Shown here: positions 36,712 to 45,862 of the stretch, in pieces | Numbering within the stretch: position 1 is the first letter of the stretch | Layout: each line of letters opens with the position of its first letter | Origin: Flavobacteriaceae bacterium PS02337 | GTDB lineage: Bacteria > Bacteroidota > Bacteroidia > Flavobacteriales > Flavobacteriaceae | Direction: 5' to 3' | Assembly: GCA_029959285.1 (NCBI GenBank) | Contig: JASCOE010000001.1 | Location: forward strand, 1-64,000 | DNA length: 64,000 nucleotides | The notes under the pieces: generated by a model | The model's input: the letters and a program-made list of their open reading frames with translations, nothing else | What the model was told of the DNA's origin: nothing | The model's database searches: none | Position numbers and translations under genes: made by a program

Positions 36712-38724
36712 TTAGATGCGTTTTAAAACTATTTTTTCTGTTTGTTTTGCAATCATTCCTTTATAATATTCTTTTAGCATTTCATATTGTTCTGTCGTAA
36801 TAATGGCTTCATTTATTTGATTAATAACCATTAACTGCAAAACATTATCATTTGCTAAAATATTAAATTTGAAAGTTCCCAAGTTGTTTTCCATATTATA
36901 AGCAACTGGCGTAGGCAATGTTTCTACAGCAAAACCATCTGGAATTTTAATCGTGATATTGAATTTATCTTGAAAAGGATAACCAAAATCTACAGGATAT
37001 TCACGCACATCTTGCTTAAATGGGTTTTTCTCTTGAGCAAAAAACAACATCGGATTTACATAAATTTTTCCGCCGATAATTTCGCACAAATCATTACCTT
37101 TAAAAGAATAGGTTTCAATTGTTGGAGATAATAATTCTTTTTCGTTTGTTCTAGAATATTCGCTTACTTCAATCTTTCTATTATTATTCTCAAGTTTTTC
37201 TAGATATTCTTCTTCTTTCAATTTTTCGAAGTTTTCTCTACTTAGCATTGCTCTGTAGTCTGTACATTGTCTTCTGGTTTTACCTGAGACTTTACCTTCT
37301 GCATCGATATCATAATTCATAAAAACAATATCATTTGATGTTTTATGAGGCATTAAATCTATTTCTTGAGAAGAACCATCTTTTCTAATTAACCTTCCAA
37401 GCCAATTTAGCGTTCTAAAAGGAAGAACATTTGGAGTTGAAAATTTATCGGTAGCATCTAATAAAATAAAACCTTCTGGCGTTTCTACTGCGGCAATTAC
37501 ATAATTAAATGCATTTCTATTTGGGAATAAAGCAATTCCGTTAGAACGCGTACTTACTAAAACCGGATTTGCCGTTAGTCCCGCAGAACGCAACATTGCG
37601 GTAAGCATTAAATTGATGTCTGCTGTATTTCCTGTTTTGTCTTTATATGCTTTTTTAACGCCATTGTCACAGCTATAACCTGTATATCCGTTCCATTTTA
37701 CATTTGCTTTTACAAAATTAAAAATTGTTAAGATTTTTTCAGGCTGATTGTTGGTTCCTGCTAATACTTTTTTAAGATCTTCTTCAAAATAACCCGTTTT
37801 ATTTAACTCTGGTCCAAAATCATCATAATCATAAATAGTTTTCACTACAGAATTCCAATTGGTAGAATATTCTTTTACTGGTCGATTAGGAAATTGAGTT
37901 AAAGATAATTCATGCTCAATACTTGAAGTGTAATTATCAATATTATTTACGAAGCTCTCTTCTTTCAAAGCTGGAAAATCTTGCGCTACATAGGTAACTT
38001 CTGTTTCTGTATAATCTAATTTATCATTATAAAATTCAGTTTTAGAAACAAGTCCTGTTCCTCTTTCTTTGCTTGTAAATGTTATGCTTTTAGGATTTTT
38101 TGTTGTTGTAATTTTAGGAAATATATACCCTTTTTGTCTCGGTTTAAAAACATAATATTCTGGGTAGGCTACTTTAAACTCACAATAGTTAACTGGAATA
38201 GAAGTTTGAAAATCCCAATCGCGAATTATGCCATCACTAGGACATCTTATCGAATAGTGGTATTCAATTACACTTCCTTCTTTTACATTAGGCATTGTAA
38301 TTTTCTTTACACCTCTAAATTTAGTTAGAACTTCATCAAAAGATCCGTCGCTCTTTAGCTTTGTTTTTTCTATTTTTCCGTTTACCAGATTATATGTAAT
38401 TGCATCTGAGAAAAAAACTCTCTCTTTTAAATTCGTATAATTATAATACCAAACATTTTGATTCGCCCATTCGTACCCTTCTTTTTTATAAATCTTAATA
38501 CGTGCTTCGACATCAGTAATAATGCAGAATCCTTCATTTTGATCATACTCCATTCTAGAAACTCCTTTTTTATACAAAATCGCAGCGGGAGCAGCAGAAT
38601 CTTTTGGATGAACTTTCTGTTCTAATTCAGCAACAGAAACTTTTCCTAATTTAAATTCCTGTGAAATCGCTTTGGGAGCGACCAATAAAATCACAGACAG
38701 ACTAAGTAGTTTAATAATTTTCAT
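36712..38724 (-). CDS. DUF3857 protein with inactive transglutaminase-like domain (copy 2 of 4)
   Basis: The 670-residue secreted paralogue opens its mature part with FKLGKVSVAELEQKVHP, matching copies 3 and 4. The transglutaminase-like segment reads TGNTADINLMLTAML, lacking the Cys. The LDATDKFSTPNVLP segment is conserved. It follows copy 1 by 35 nt. Sequence identity among copies 2-4 by eye is much greater than to copy 1, which points to local duplication after loss of the Cys. Confidence 0.82.
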   Translation of the reverse strand: MKIIKLLSLSVILLVAPKAISQEFKLGKVSVAELEQKVHPKDSAAPAAILYKKGVSRMEYDQNEGFCIITDVEARIKIYKKEGYEWANQNVWYYNYTNLKERVFFSDAITYNLVNGKIEKTKLKSDGSFDEVLTKFRGVKKITMPNVKEGSVIEYHYSIRCPSDGIIRDWDFQTSIPVNYCEFKVAYPEYYVFKPRQKGYIFPKITTTKNPKSITFTSKERGTGLVSKTEFYNDKLDYTETEVTYVAQDFPALKEESFVNNIDNYTSSIEHELSLTQFPNRPVKEYSTNWNSVVKTIYDYDDFGPELNKTGYFEEDLKKVLAGTNNQPEKILTIFNFVKANVKWNGYTGYSCDNGVKKAYKDKTGNTADINLMLTAMLRSAGLTANPVLVSTRSNGIALFPNRNAFNYVIAAVETPEGFILLDATDKFSTPNVLPFRTLNWLGRLIRKDGSSQEIDLMPHKTSNDIVFMNYDIDAEGKVSGKTRRQCTDYRAMLSRENFEKLKEEEYLEKLENNNRKIEVSEYSRTNEKELLSPTIETYSFKGNDLCEIIGGKIYVNPMLFFAQEKNPFKQDVREYPVDFGYPFQDKFNITIKIPDGFAVETLPTPVAYNMENNLGTFKFNILANDNVLQLMVINQINEAIITTEQYEMLKEYYKGMIAKQTEKIVLKRI

Positions 38725-38759
38725 TGGTAATTCTTGGTTTGTTTTTGGTTATTATTACT

Positions 38760-40664
38760 TTAGTTCTTGGTAAGTATTATTTTGGCATTATCATTTCTAG
38801 AAACTTGTTCCATGAATAAGCGGTATTCGTCATATTCTTTATTCGAATAATTTCCTTTATTCAAAAACATTGATCTTTTATAAGTCAATTTGTTGTTTTC
38901 TTTTTTTACGATTTCGGTTTTGTATTCACCAAATTTTCCTTTCAATTCATAGTTTGATGGAAGAAATTCAATACTGAAACCTTCTGGAAGATTAATTTCA
39001 ATTTCATCAGTATCTAAATAACCACGCTGAATTTGAAATGGATTTTTTCGGTTTCTCATTCGTTTCACATTTGATGAAGATTGATTAAATGCATCAACCA
39101 CAAAAATCATTTTATTCCCAGAAATCGTCCCATAATTTGATGCGCTTAAGTTAACATCTTCAATAAAACGAATATTTTCTTTATCGTTTGTAAAAGTTAT
39201 TTTACCCAATTTTAAATTATTGATATTATCCCAATATTCTTTGTAATGTTCTTCTTTCTCATTTGGTTGCATGGTTTCAACACGAGATTTGTTTGCGTAT
39301 TGACTTCCTTCTGAAGCTATTTTTAAAATACCCACAAAATTTCCGTCCTTGTCAATCGTGTAATTTCCTTTTCCTAATTGTGTATTGCCTTTATCATCAT
39401 AGATTTTAGTTCTCACAATTTCTCCTCCTTCAGGTTTTACGACCAAAACATCTCTGTCGTCTGTAAAAATTCCTTGATATCCAAAAGGATCATCTTGACT
39501 CGTGCATTCTAACCAAACATAATTATTGCCATTAGGAATTGCGAGAATCATATGATTTCCTTGCATCGAAACAAAATCAGATTGAATGTTTGTTTTGTAT
39601 CTATTTCCATATAAAATGGTGTTGTAAGACGGAACATCTACAACCTCTAAAAGTGCTTTTGTATAATTTGATAATGCTTTACAATCGCCATAACCTAAAC
39701 GGTCTACATCGTTGGCTAGCATTGGTTTCCAGCCGCCAATACCAACTGCAATATTTACATATCTAGATTTTTTTTGAACATAATCGTAAATAATTTTGGC
39801 TTTCTTAATCGGATCTTTTTCGTCTCCAACAAGCGCTTTTATTTTTGCTTTGGTGTCTTCAGTTAAAACTGTTGTTCCTGTCAAGATTTTTTCGCCGTAC
39901 CATTTTCCAAATGCTTCCCAAGTAGTTGCTTTTCCATCGACTCCTTCCAAATGAAAGTTTTCTAATCCCATCATTACTTTTGGAAAAAGATCGCCATAAG
40001 GACTCAAATCTTCTGGTTTTTGAGCTTGAATATTTGTTGCTGTATAACTCAGCTGCGTATCGGTTTCAGCTGTTTTTTTAATGTTAAAATCAGAAAAACG
40101 GAATTCTTTCTTTTTAAACCCTAATTCTTTTGGAAAAGTTACATTCAAAACACACTTTTCAACACTTAAATAAAAATCTCCCAAAAAATACCATTGCGGA
40201 ATAAAAGCTGTGTTTGAAGTTTCAACTTCGCAATTATAAACAACCGTAAAAGGATATGAAATTGGAGTATAATCTAGATAAATAATACGGTTGTCAGAAA
40301 AAAGAGTGCTGCCGCTTACTGCGCTCTGATCTCTAAAATCTTTTCGTTTGATTTTCTTGATTTCATTACCGAATGCATCGTAAACAATCGCTTCGATACT
40401 TTTTACAGAAGTAGATTTGTCATAATACTGACTCGCATCAATATTATCTAAACCTTTATTATTTAAAACAGTTACAACTTTTTGTTGTTTGATATTCATG
40501 CTTCTTTGCGATGCAATTGTAATATCCATTTGATCTAAACGAAGAACCGCATTTGCATTTTCTTTTAAACTATCAGAAATAGATAGTATCGAATAATTGC
40601 TCTTTTGAGCAGAAGAATTAAGGACAAATAAGAGAAAAAATAATGCGCAAAAACCGTTTTTCAT
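38760..40664 (-). CDS. DUF3857/transglutaminase-like protein, catalytic Cys present (copy 1 of 4)
   Basis: The 634-residue secreted protein has a signal peptide to about residue 19, a DUF3857 domain, and a transglutaminase-like domain. That domain keeps the probable triad: Cys in LGYGDCKALSNYTKALL, His in GNHMILAIPNG, and an acidic residue in WLECTSQ. It may act as a protease or transglutaminase in the periplasm. It is first in the array of four and starts 64 nt after dtd. Confidence 0.85.
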   Translation of the reverse strand: MKNGFCALFFLLFVLNSSAQKSNYSILSISDSLKENANAVLRLDQMDITIASQRSMNIKQQKVVTVLNNKGLDNIDASQYYDKSTSVKSIEAIVYDAFGNEIKKIKRKDFRDQSAVSGSTLFSDNRIIYLDYTPISYPFTVVYNCEVETSNTAFIPQWYFLGDFYLSVEKCVLNVTFPKELGFKKKEFRFSDFNIKKTAETDTQLSYTATNIQAQKPEDLSPYGDLFPKVMMGLENFHLEGVDGKATTWEAFGKWYGEKILTGTTVLTEDTKAKIKALVGDEKDPIKKAKIIYDYVQKKSRYVNIAVGIGGWKPMLANDVDRLGYGDCKALSNYTKALLEVVDVPSYNTILYGNRYKTNIQSDFVSMQGNHMILAIPNGNNYVWLECTSQDDPFGYQGIFTDDRDVLVVKPEGGEIVRTKIYDDKGNTQLGKGNYTIDKDGNFVGILKIASEGSQYANKSRVETMQPNEKEEHYKEYWDNINNLKLGKITFTNDKENIRFIEDVNLSASNYGTISGNKMIFVVDAFNQSSSNVKRMRNRKNPFQIQRGYLDTDEIEINLPEGFSIEFLPSNYELKGKFGEYKTEIVKKENNKLTYKRSMFLNKGNYSNKEYDEYRLFMEQVSRNDNAKIILTKN

Positions 40665-40728
40665 TAGTAAGTATTTTCGTCAAATATATATTATTTTCAG
40701 AAAACCTTAACAAATGTTTAGTAATTTT

Positions 40729-41181
40729 TTACTCTCTATTTTTGCTATCCGTCAAAATGGTTACAGGACCATCATTTAGTAGATTTACTTTCATATCTGC
40801 ACCAAAAATTCCGGTTTGAATTTTCTTTTGAAATTCGTTTTCTAAAGTTTGAACAAACTTTTCATACATCGGAATTGCAAAATCTGGTTTTGCAGCTTTT
40901 GTATAAGAAGGGCGATTTCCTTTTTTGGTTGAAGCATGAAGTGTAAATTGGCTAACCACAATAATATCGCCGTCAATGTCTTGAACTGAGCAGTTCATAA
41001 CATCATTTTCGTCGCCAAAAATTCTCATTTTTACGATTTTTCCAGCGAGCCAGTCAATATCTTCCTGAGTATCGGCATCTTCAATTCCGACTAAAATCAA
41101 TAATCCTTTTTTAATATCGGCTGTTTTTTTGCCATCAACTGTTACAGATGCCTCAGAAACTCTTTGTATTACAACTTTCAT
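40729..41181 (-). CDS. dtd: D-aminoacyl-tRNA deacylase
   Basis: The 150-residue protein hydrolyses D-aminoacyl (and glycyl) esters from mischarged tRNA. It has the two family signatures: SQFTLHA (about 77-83) and NDGPVT (about 136-141), which form the active site across the dimer. Length is standard. It precedes the DUF3857 array on the same strand. Confidence 0.96.
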   Translation of the reverse strand: MKVVIQRVSEASVTVDGKKTADIKKGLLILVGIEDADTQEDIDWLAGKIVKMRIFGDENDVMNCSVQDIDGDIIVVSQFTLHASTKKGNRPSYTKAAKPDFAIPMYEKFVQTLENEFQKKIQTGIFGADMKVNLLNDGPVTILTDSKNRE

Positions 41182-41337
41182 TCTTTACTTTAATTTTTAG
41201 CCACAGATTACAAGTATTAAAAAGATTTTAAAATCAACACTTTAGATGCACTACAGTGTATCTCTACATTTAATATTGTTATTTTTTAATTAAGAAATGA
41301 AATTCATAATTAACAACTAACAATTCACAATTAATAA

Positions 41338-42315
41338 TTACTTACGTGTTTCATCACTTGCTGCACGATCTTCACCGTAAGTATCGGTACGATAATGTTC
41401 TTCGTCGCCTTCGAGGATTTTAAGATAACTGTTGTAGCGTGACCAAGCAATTTCATCTTTTTCTAAAGCTGCTTTTATGGCGCAATGCGGTTCTTCTTTG
41501 TGCAAACAATTGTTAAACTTGCATTGATCTTTTAATTTGAAAAATTCTGGAAAATAACCACTAATTTCTGTTGGTTCCATATCAACGATTCCGAAGCCTT
41601 TAATTCCTGGTGTATCAATAATTCGGGCATCAAAAGACAAATCATACATTTCTGCAAAAGTTGTCGTATGCTGACCTTGTTTGCTTTGTTCTGAAATTAC
41701 AGTCGTTTTTAAATGAAGACTTGGTTCCATCGCATTTACCAAAGTAGATTTTCCAACTCCAGAATGTCCAGAAAACATACTTACTTTTCCAATCATCATT
41801 TCTTTTAGTTTATCGACGCCTTTGTTTTCTGTTGATGAAATTCTAAGACATTTATATCCTATTTCCTGATAAATGTGTTGTAAATAAAGCTGATCGTCTA
41901 AAGTCTGATCATTTAAAGTATCGATTTTATTAAAAATCAAAACGGCTTCAATTCCGTATGCTTCTGCAGTAACCAAAAAACGATCGATAAAACTTGTAGT
42001 TGTTGGCGGATTATCAATCGTAATCAGTAAAAAAACCTGATCGATATTAGACGCAATAATATGAATCTGTTTCGATAAGTTAACCGATTTACGAACGATG
42101 TAATTTTTTCTTTCGTGAATATTATGAATTGTACCCGTAATGGCATCAGAAGTTTCATCCAATTCATAATCGACAATATCGCCTACAGCAATTGGGTTGG
42201 TACTTTTTATACCTTTAATTCTAAATTTCCCTTTCATACGGCATTCCACAAAATCGCCTTTTTCAGATTTTACGGTATACCAGCTTCCTGTAGATTTATA
42301 AACGAGTCCTGTCAT
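41338..42315 (-). CDS. rsgA: Ribosome small subunit-dependent GTPase A
   Basis: The 325-residue circularly permuted GTPase helps 30S maturation. It has an N-terminal OB fold (about 1-70), then G4 NKID at 129-132, G1 GHSGVGKST at 183-191 and G3 DTPG at 234-237. A C-terminal zinc site of Cys265, Cys270, His272 and Cys278 follows. The order G4-G1-G3 is the mark of this family. It has its own leader after the pheA-aroG operon terminator. Confidence 0.96.
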   Translation of the reverse strand: MTGLVYKSTGSWYTVKSEKGDFVECRMKGKFRIKGIKSTNPIAVGDIVDYELDETSDAITGTIHNIHERKNYIVRKSVNLSKQIHIIASNIDQVFLLITIDNPPTTTSFIDRFLVTAEAYGIEAVLIFNKIDTLNDQTLDDQLYLQHIYQEIGYKCLRISSTENKGVDKLKEMMIGKVSMFSGHSGVGKSTLVNAMEPSLHLKTTVISEQSKQGQHTTTFAEMYDLSFDARIIDTPGIKGFGIVDMEPTEISGYFPEFFKLKDQCKFNNCLHKEEPHCAIKAALEKDEIAWSRYNSYLKILEGDEEHYRTDTYGEDRAASDETRK

Positions 42316-42453
42316 TCAATTCAAATTGTTGATTTTAGATTTCTGATTTTAGATTAGAGATTCTAACCTTAAAACCTCTGCAAAGATAAATGAATAATTT
42401 TAACCGTATGAGTAATATAAGGTAATATAACGTAGGTGTATTTCGAAAACAAA

Positions 42454-42487
42454 AATCCCCACTACTTATTTCAAAGTAATGGGGATT
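42454..42487 (-). terminator. Terminator of the pheA-aminotransferase-tyrA-DAHP synthase operon
   Basis: The hairpin AATCCCC...GGGGATT, with an inner ACTT/AAGT pairing, is followed on the minus strand by a T-rich run. It lies about 100 nt after the DAHP synthase stop, beyond a degenerate copy of the AACCATATAAG element. Confidence 0.75.
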
Positions 42488-42559
42488 CTTAAAAACAATC
42501 TATTTTTAACTAATGCTATAAGAAAACTTTTAAATAATGTTTTGTAAAACTAAAATTTT

Positions 42560-42579
42560 CTTATATCACTTATATGTTT
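42560..42579. repeat. Degenerate copy of the AACCATATAAGT element
   Basis: On the minus strand AAACATATAAGTGATATAAG begins exactly 8 nt after the DAHP synthase stop codon, as the better copies do after aroA and the FAD protein gene. A shorter pairing (ATAAGAAAA with TTTTCTTAT) with upstream sequence could still form a hairpin. Confidence 0.55.
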
Positions 42580-42587
42580 AAAGAAAA

Positions 42588-43670
42588 TTATGCGTTGAAA
42601 ATTTTCTCTTGGTGACCAATACTTTCTTGGTGAATTGCTTTGAACATTCTTAAAACGAATTCTTCAGTAAGACCTTTTTTCTCGCCTTCCAAAATCATTT
42701 TTCCTAAGATTTCATTCCAACGGTTGTTTTGAAGAATCGCAACGTTTGCATCTTTTTTCACCTGACCAATTTCGTCAGCCACTTTCATACGTTTTCCTAA
42801 CAATTCTAATAAGTTAGCATCCAAAACATCGATGTTAGCTCTTAATTTTGTCATTTTTTGGCTGTACTCATCTGTAGTATCATCCGTTTTTCTGATAGTC
42901 AAATCTTTAATGATTTGTTTCAAAGAATCTGGAGTTACTTGCTGCGCAGCATCAGACCAAGCGTTATCTGGATCGAAGTGCGTTTCGATAATCATACCAT
43001 CGTAATTCAAATCTAAAGCCTCTTGAGTTACTTCAAAAATCATTTTACGATCTCCAGTAATATGAGATGGATCGATGATTAATGGTAAATCAGGGAATTT
43101 ATTTTGCAATTCGATAGCAATCTGCCATTCTGGAATGTTTCTGTATTTTGTTTTTTCGTAAGTAGAGAAACCTCTGTGGATAACTCCTAACTTCTCGATT
43201 CCAGCCATATGTAAACGCTCAACACCACCTAACCATAAAGCTAAATCTGGGTTTACAGGGTTTTTAACCAAAACGATTTTATCAGTTCCTTTTAAAGTAT
43301 CAGCAATTTCCTGAACAGCGAAAGGGTTTGCCGTTGTACGTGCACCAACCCATAATACGTCGATATCGTGTTCTAAAGCCAGTTTACAGTGCGCTGCAGT
43401 TGCAACTTCAGTTCCCATTAATAAACCAGTTTCAGCTTTTGCTTTTTGTAACCATTTCAAACCAATTTCTCCAACACCTTCAAATCCTCCCGGACGTGTT
43501 CTCGGTTTCCAGATTCCGGCTCTGAAAACACTTACTTTTGAATTTTTCAATTCGTGAGCAATTTTCAATACTTGATCTTCAGTTTCTGCACTACATGGTC
43601 CAGCTATCACAAGTGGGTGATTTAAATTGAAATCTTCTAACCACTTTCTCATTTCTTTCTTATTTTCCAT
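42588..43670 (-). CDS. Bifunctional DAHP synthase / chorismate mutase
   Basis: The 360-residue fusion has a KDSA-like DAHP synthase (about 1-255; motifs AGPCSAETEDQ, GIWKPRTRPGGFEG, IDPSHITGDR). A type II chorismate mutase follows (about 262-350; LRANIDVLDANLLELLGKRM). It supplies the first committed step of the shikimate pathway and the step chorismate to prephenate. Fusion in this order is common in Bacteroidota. It is the last gene of the pheA operon, 13 nt after tyrA, and so lies under the proposed attenuator. Confidence 0.94.
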   Translation of the reverse strand: MENKKEMRKWLEDFNLNHPLVIAGPCSAETEDQVLKIAHELKNSKVSVFRAGIWKPRTRPGGFEGVGEIGLKWLQKAKAETGLLMGTEVATAAHCKLALEHDIDVLWVGARTTANPFAVQEIADTLKGTDKIVLVKNPVNPDLALWLGGVERLHMAGIEKLGVIHRGFSTYEKTKYRNIPEWQIAIELQNKFPDLPLIIDPSHITGDRKMIFEVTQEALDLNYDGMIIETHFDPDNAWSDAAQQVTPDSLKQIIKDLTIRKTDDTTDEYSQKMTKLRANIDVLDANLLELLGKRMKVADEIGQVKKDANVAILQNNRWNEILGKMILEGEKKGLTEEFVLRMFKAIHQESIGHQEKIFNA

Positions 43671-43683
43671 CTTAATTCTAATT

Positions 43684-44544
43684 TTACTTTTTAGTTGTTG
43701 TTAATCCGTTTAGTATTTCTTTTATTTTATTTGTGCTTTCCATTTCTTCAAAAATGGCATTATAATCTTCTTCTTTCAACAAATCCCTAAACCGACTGAG
43801 ATTTGAAATATATTCTTCTAATGTTTCCAGAACGTGTTCTTTATTCTGCTTAAAAATCGGCGTCCACATTGCTGGCGAACTTTTTGCTAAACGAACCGTG
43901 CTTTCAAATCCACTTCCCGCCATATCAAAAATATCCTGTTCGTCTTTTTCTTTGTTCATTACCGTTTTACCGAGCATAAACGAACTGATGTGCGACAAAT
44001 GCGAAACGTAAGCAATATGTTTATCGTGTGAAGTCGGGTCCATATATCGAATCCTCATTCCGATTTCGCTGAAAAGTTTTAATGCTTTTTCCTGCAATTT
44101 GAAAGTGGTTTTTTCCACTTCGCAAATAATGTTTGTTTTTCCTTTAAACAAACCTTTTATTGCCGCCGAAGGTCCTGAAAACTCCGTTCCTGCTATTGGA
44201 TGCGTGGCAATAAAATTTCTTCTTTTTGGGTGATTGGCAACTGCTTCACAAATTGGTTTTTTCGTCGAACCTACTTCAAAAACAATTGTTTTATCTCCTA
44301 CCGAATCCAGAACTTTTGGTAAAACCGTCAATGCCACATCAACCGGAACCGAAACGATTACAAAATCGGCTTCAGCCAAATCTTCAAAACTTCCTGCTTC
44401 ATCGATAACTCCTAAATTAATGGCTTCCTGCAAATGTTTTTCGTTGCTATCGATTCCAAAAATTGTCGAATCAGGATGTTGGTCTTTGATGTCCAGCACC
44501 ATCGAACCGCCTATTAATCCTATTCCTATTACGTATACTTTCAT
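43684..44544 (-). CDS. tyrA: Prephenate dehydrogenase
   Basis: The 286-residue NAD-dependent enzyme makes 4-hydroxyphenylpyruvate from prephenate. The dinucleotide motif GIGLIGGSMVLDI is at 6-18, the catalytic-region HPIAGTEFSGP at about 115-125, and HDKHIAYVSHLSHI further on. There is no ACT domain. It lies between the aminotransferase and DAHP synthase genes. The 92-nt gap upstream contains an inverted repeat. Confidence 0.94.
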   Translation of the reverse strand: MKVYVIGIGLIGGSMVLDIKDQHPDSTIFGIDSNEKHLQEAINLGVIDEAGSFEDLAEADFVIVSVPVDVALTVLPKVLDSVGDKTIVFEVGSTKKPICEAVANHPKRRNFIATHPIAGTEFSGPSAAIKGLFKGKTNIICEVEKTTFKLQEKALKLFSEIGMRIRYMDPTSHDKHIAYVSHLSHISSFMLGKTVMNKEKDEQDIFDMAGSGFESTVRLAKSSPAMWTPIFKQNKEHVLETLEEYISNLSRFRDLLKEEDYNAIFEEMESTNKIKEILNGLTTTKK

Positions 44545-44559
44545 ATTTCTTTATTTTTT

Positions 44560-44634
44560 GTCATTGCGAGGAACGGGCGCCACCTTACTAACAATTGACT
44601 CAGCAACTGAGATTGCTTCGTTCCTCGCAATGAC
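44560..44634. repeat. Inverted repeat of the TCATTGCGAGGAACG family inside the aro operon
   Basis: Sixteen-bp arms (GTCATTGCGAGGAACG at 44560-44575 and its complement at 44619-44634) surround a loop with GAGATTGCTT. It lies between two operon genes, so it must be read through. It belongs to the same family as 27900-28007. Confidence 0.85.
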
Positions 44635-44636
44635 TT

Positions 44637-45782
44637 CTAAAATCGGTCTATCGCTTCCTGTACTTTTTCTTCTTTCACACACAATGAGAATCGGATATAA
44701 CCTTCGCCGTTGCTTCCAAAAATGGTTCCCGGTGTAATGAAAATATGTTTCTCATATAATATTTCGTCAATGAACTTCTCTGCTGATTCGATTCCTTCCG
44801 GAAGTTTTGCCCAAACAAAAAGCCCAACTCCTTCTTTATACACTTTACAGTTTAACTTTTCAGCTAATTTCTCCGTTAATTCTCTACGGCGTCTGTAAAT
44901 TTTGTTTTGATCTTCGAACCAAGATTTATCACATTTTAAAGCTGCAATTGCACCTTTTTGAATTCCGTAGAACATTCCGCTGTCCATGTTGCTTTTTACT
45001 TTTAGAACTGCATCGATAATTTCAGGATTTCCTAAAACCATCCCTACTCTCCAGCCGGCCATGTTGAAAGTTTTACTTAAAGAATTCAATTCTAAAGCCA
45101 CATCTTTCGCTCCTTCAACTTGCAACAAACTCATCGGATTATCATTCAAAACAAAACTATACGGATTGTCGTTAATCAATAATATATTGTGTTTTTTAGC
45201 AAAAGATACCAATTTTTCAAATAACGCTAAACTTCCTCTTGCTCCTGTCGGCATGTGCGGATATCCCAGCCACATTATTTTTACTTTCGAAAGATCCAGT
45301 TTTTCAAGAGCTTCAAAATCTGGTTCCCATCCGTTTTCTTCTTTCAAATCATAATAAACTGGAACTGCCTGAACCAAATTGGTTACCGAAGTATAAGTTG
45401 GATAACCTGGATTCGGAATTAAAACGTGATCGCCTTCATTTAAAAATGCTAACGAAATTTGCATAATTCCTTCTTTCGAACCCATAAGAGGTAAAATCTC
45501 ATTATTCGGATTCACTTCAACACCAAACTGATCTTTATAAAAATCTGCCATCGCTTGTCTCATTTCTGGCAATCCCTGATAGCTTTGATAACCATGCCCG
45601 TTTTCGTCTTGAATTGCCGCAGCTACTGCTTCAATTACTGCTTTTGACGGACTCAAATCAGGACTTCCAATTCCCATATTGATGATCGATTTTCCTTCAG
45701 ACATCAACTGACGAACTTCTCTTAATTTTGATGAGAAGTAGTATTCTTCAACTGTGTCTAATCGTTTTGCTGTTGTAATCAT
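44637..45782 (-). CDS. PLP-dependent class I/II aminotransferase
   Basis: A 381-residue fold-type I aminotransferase with the PLP-lysine motif SLSKTFNMAGWRVGM (Lys about 235), the upstream NPGYPTY and IMWLGYPHMPTGA segments, and a C-terminal GEGYIRFSLC. From its place between pheA and tyrA it probably transaminates phenylpyruvate and 4-hydroxyphenylpyruvate. The sequence also resembles aspartate and LL-diaminopimelate aminotransferases, so substrate range is inferred from context. Confidence 0.88.
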   Translation of the reverse strand: MITTAKRLDTVEEYYFSSKLREVRQLMSEGKSIINMGIGSPDLSPSKAVIEAVAAAIQDENGHGYQSYQGLPEMRQAMADFYKDQFGVEVNPNNEILPLMGSKEGIMQISLAFLNEGDHVLIPNPGYPTYTSVTNLVQAVPVYYDLKEENGWEPDFEALEKLDLSKVKIMWLGYPHMPTGARGSLALFEKLVSFAKKHNILLINDNPYSFVLNDNPMSLLQVEGAKDVALELNSLSKTFNMAGWRVGMVLGNPEIIDAVLKVKSNMDSGMFYGIQKGAIAALKCDKSWFEDQNKIYRRRRELTEKLAEKLNCKVYKEGVGLFVWAKLPEGIESAEKFIDEILYEKHIFITPGTIFGSNGEGYIRFSLCVKEEKVQEAIDRF

Positions 45783-45862
45783 TTCTATTTTTTATTAAAA
45801 AATGCTTTAGGCTTTAGGCCGTAAGCTATATGCTTTTCTCTTTAGACTTTGGACTTTGGACT

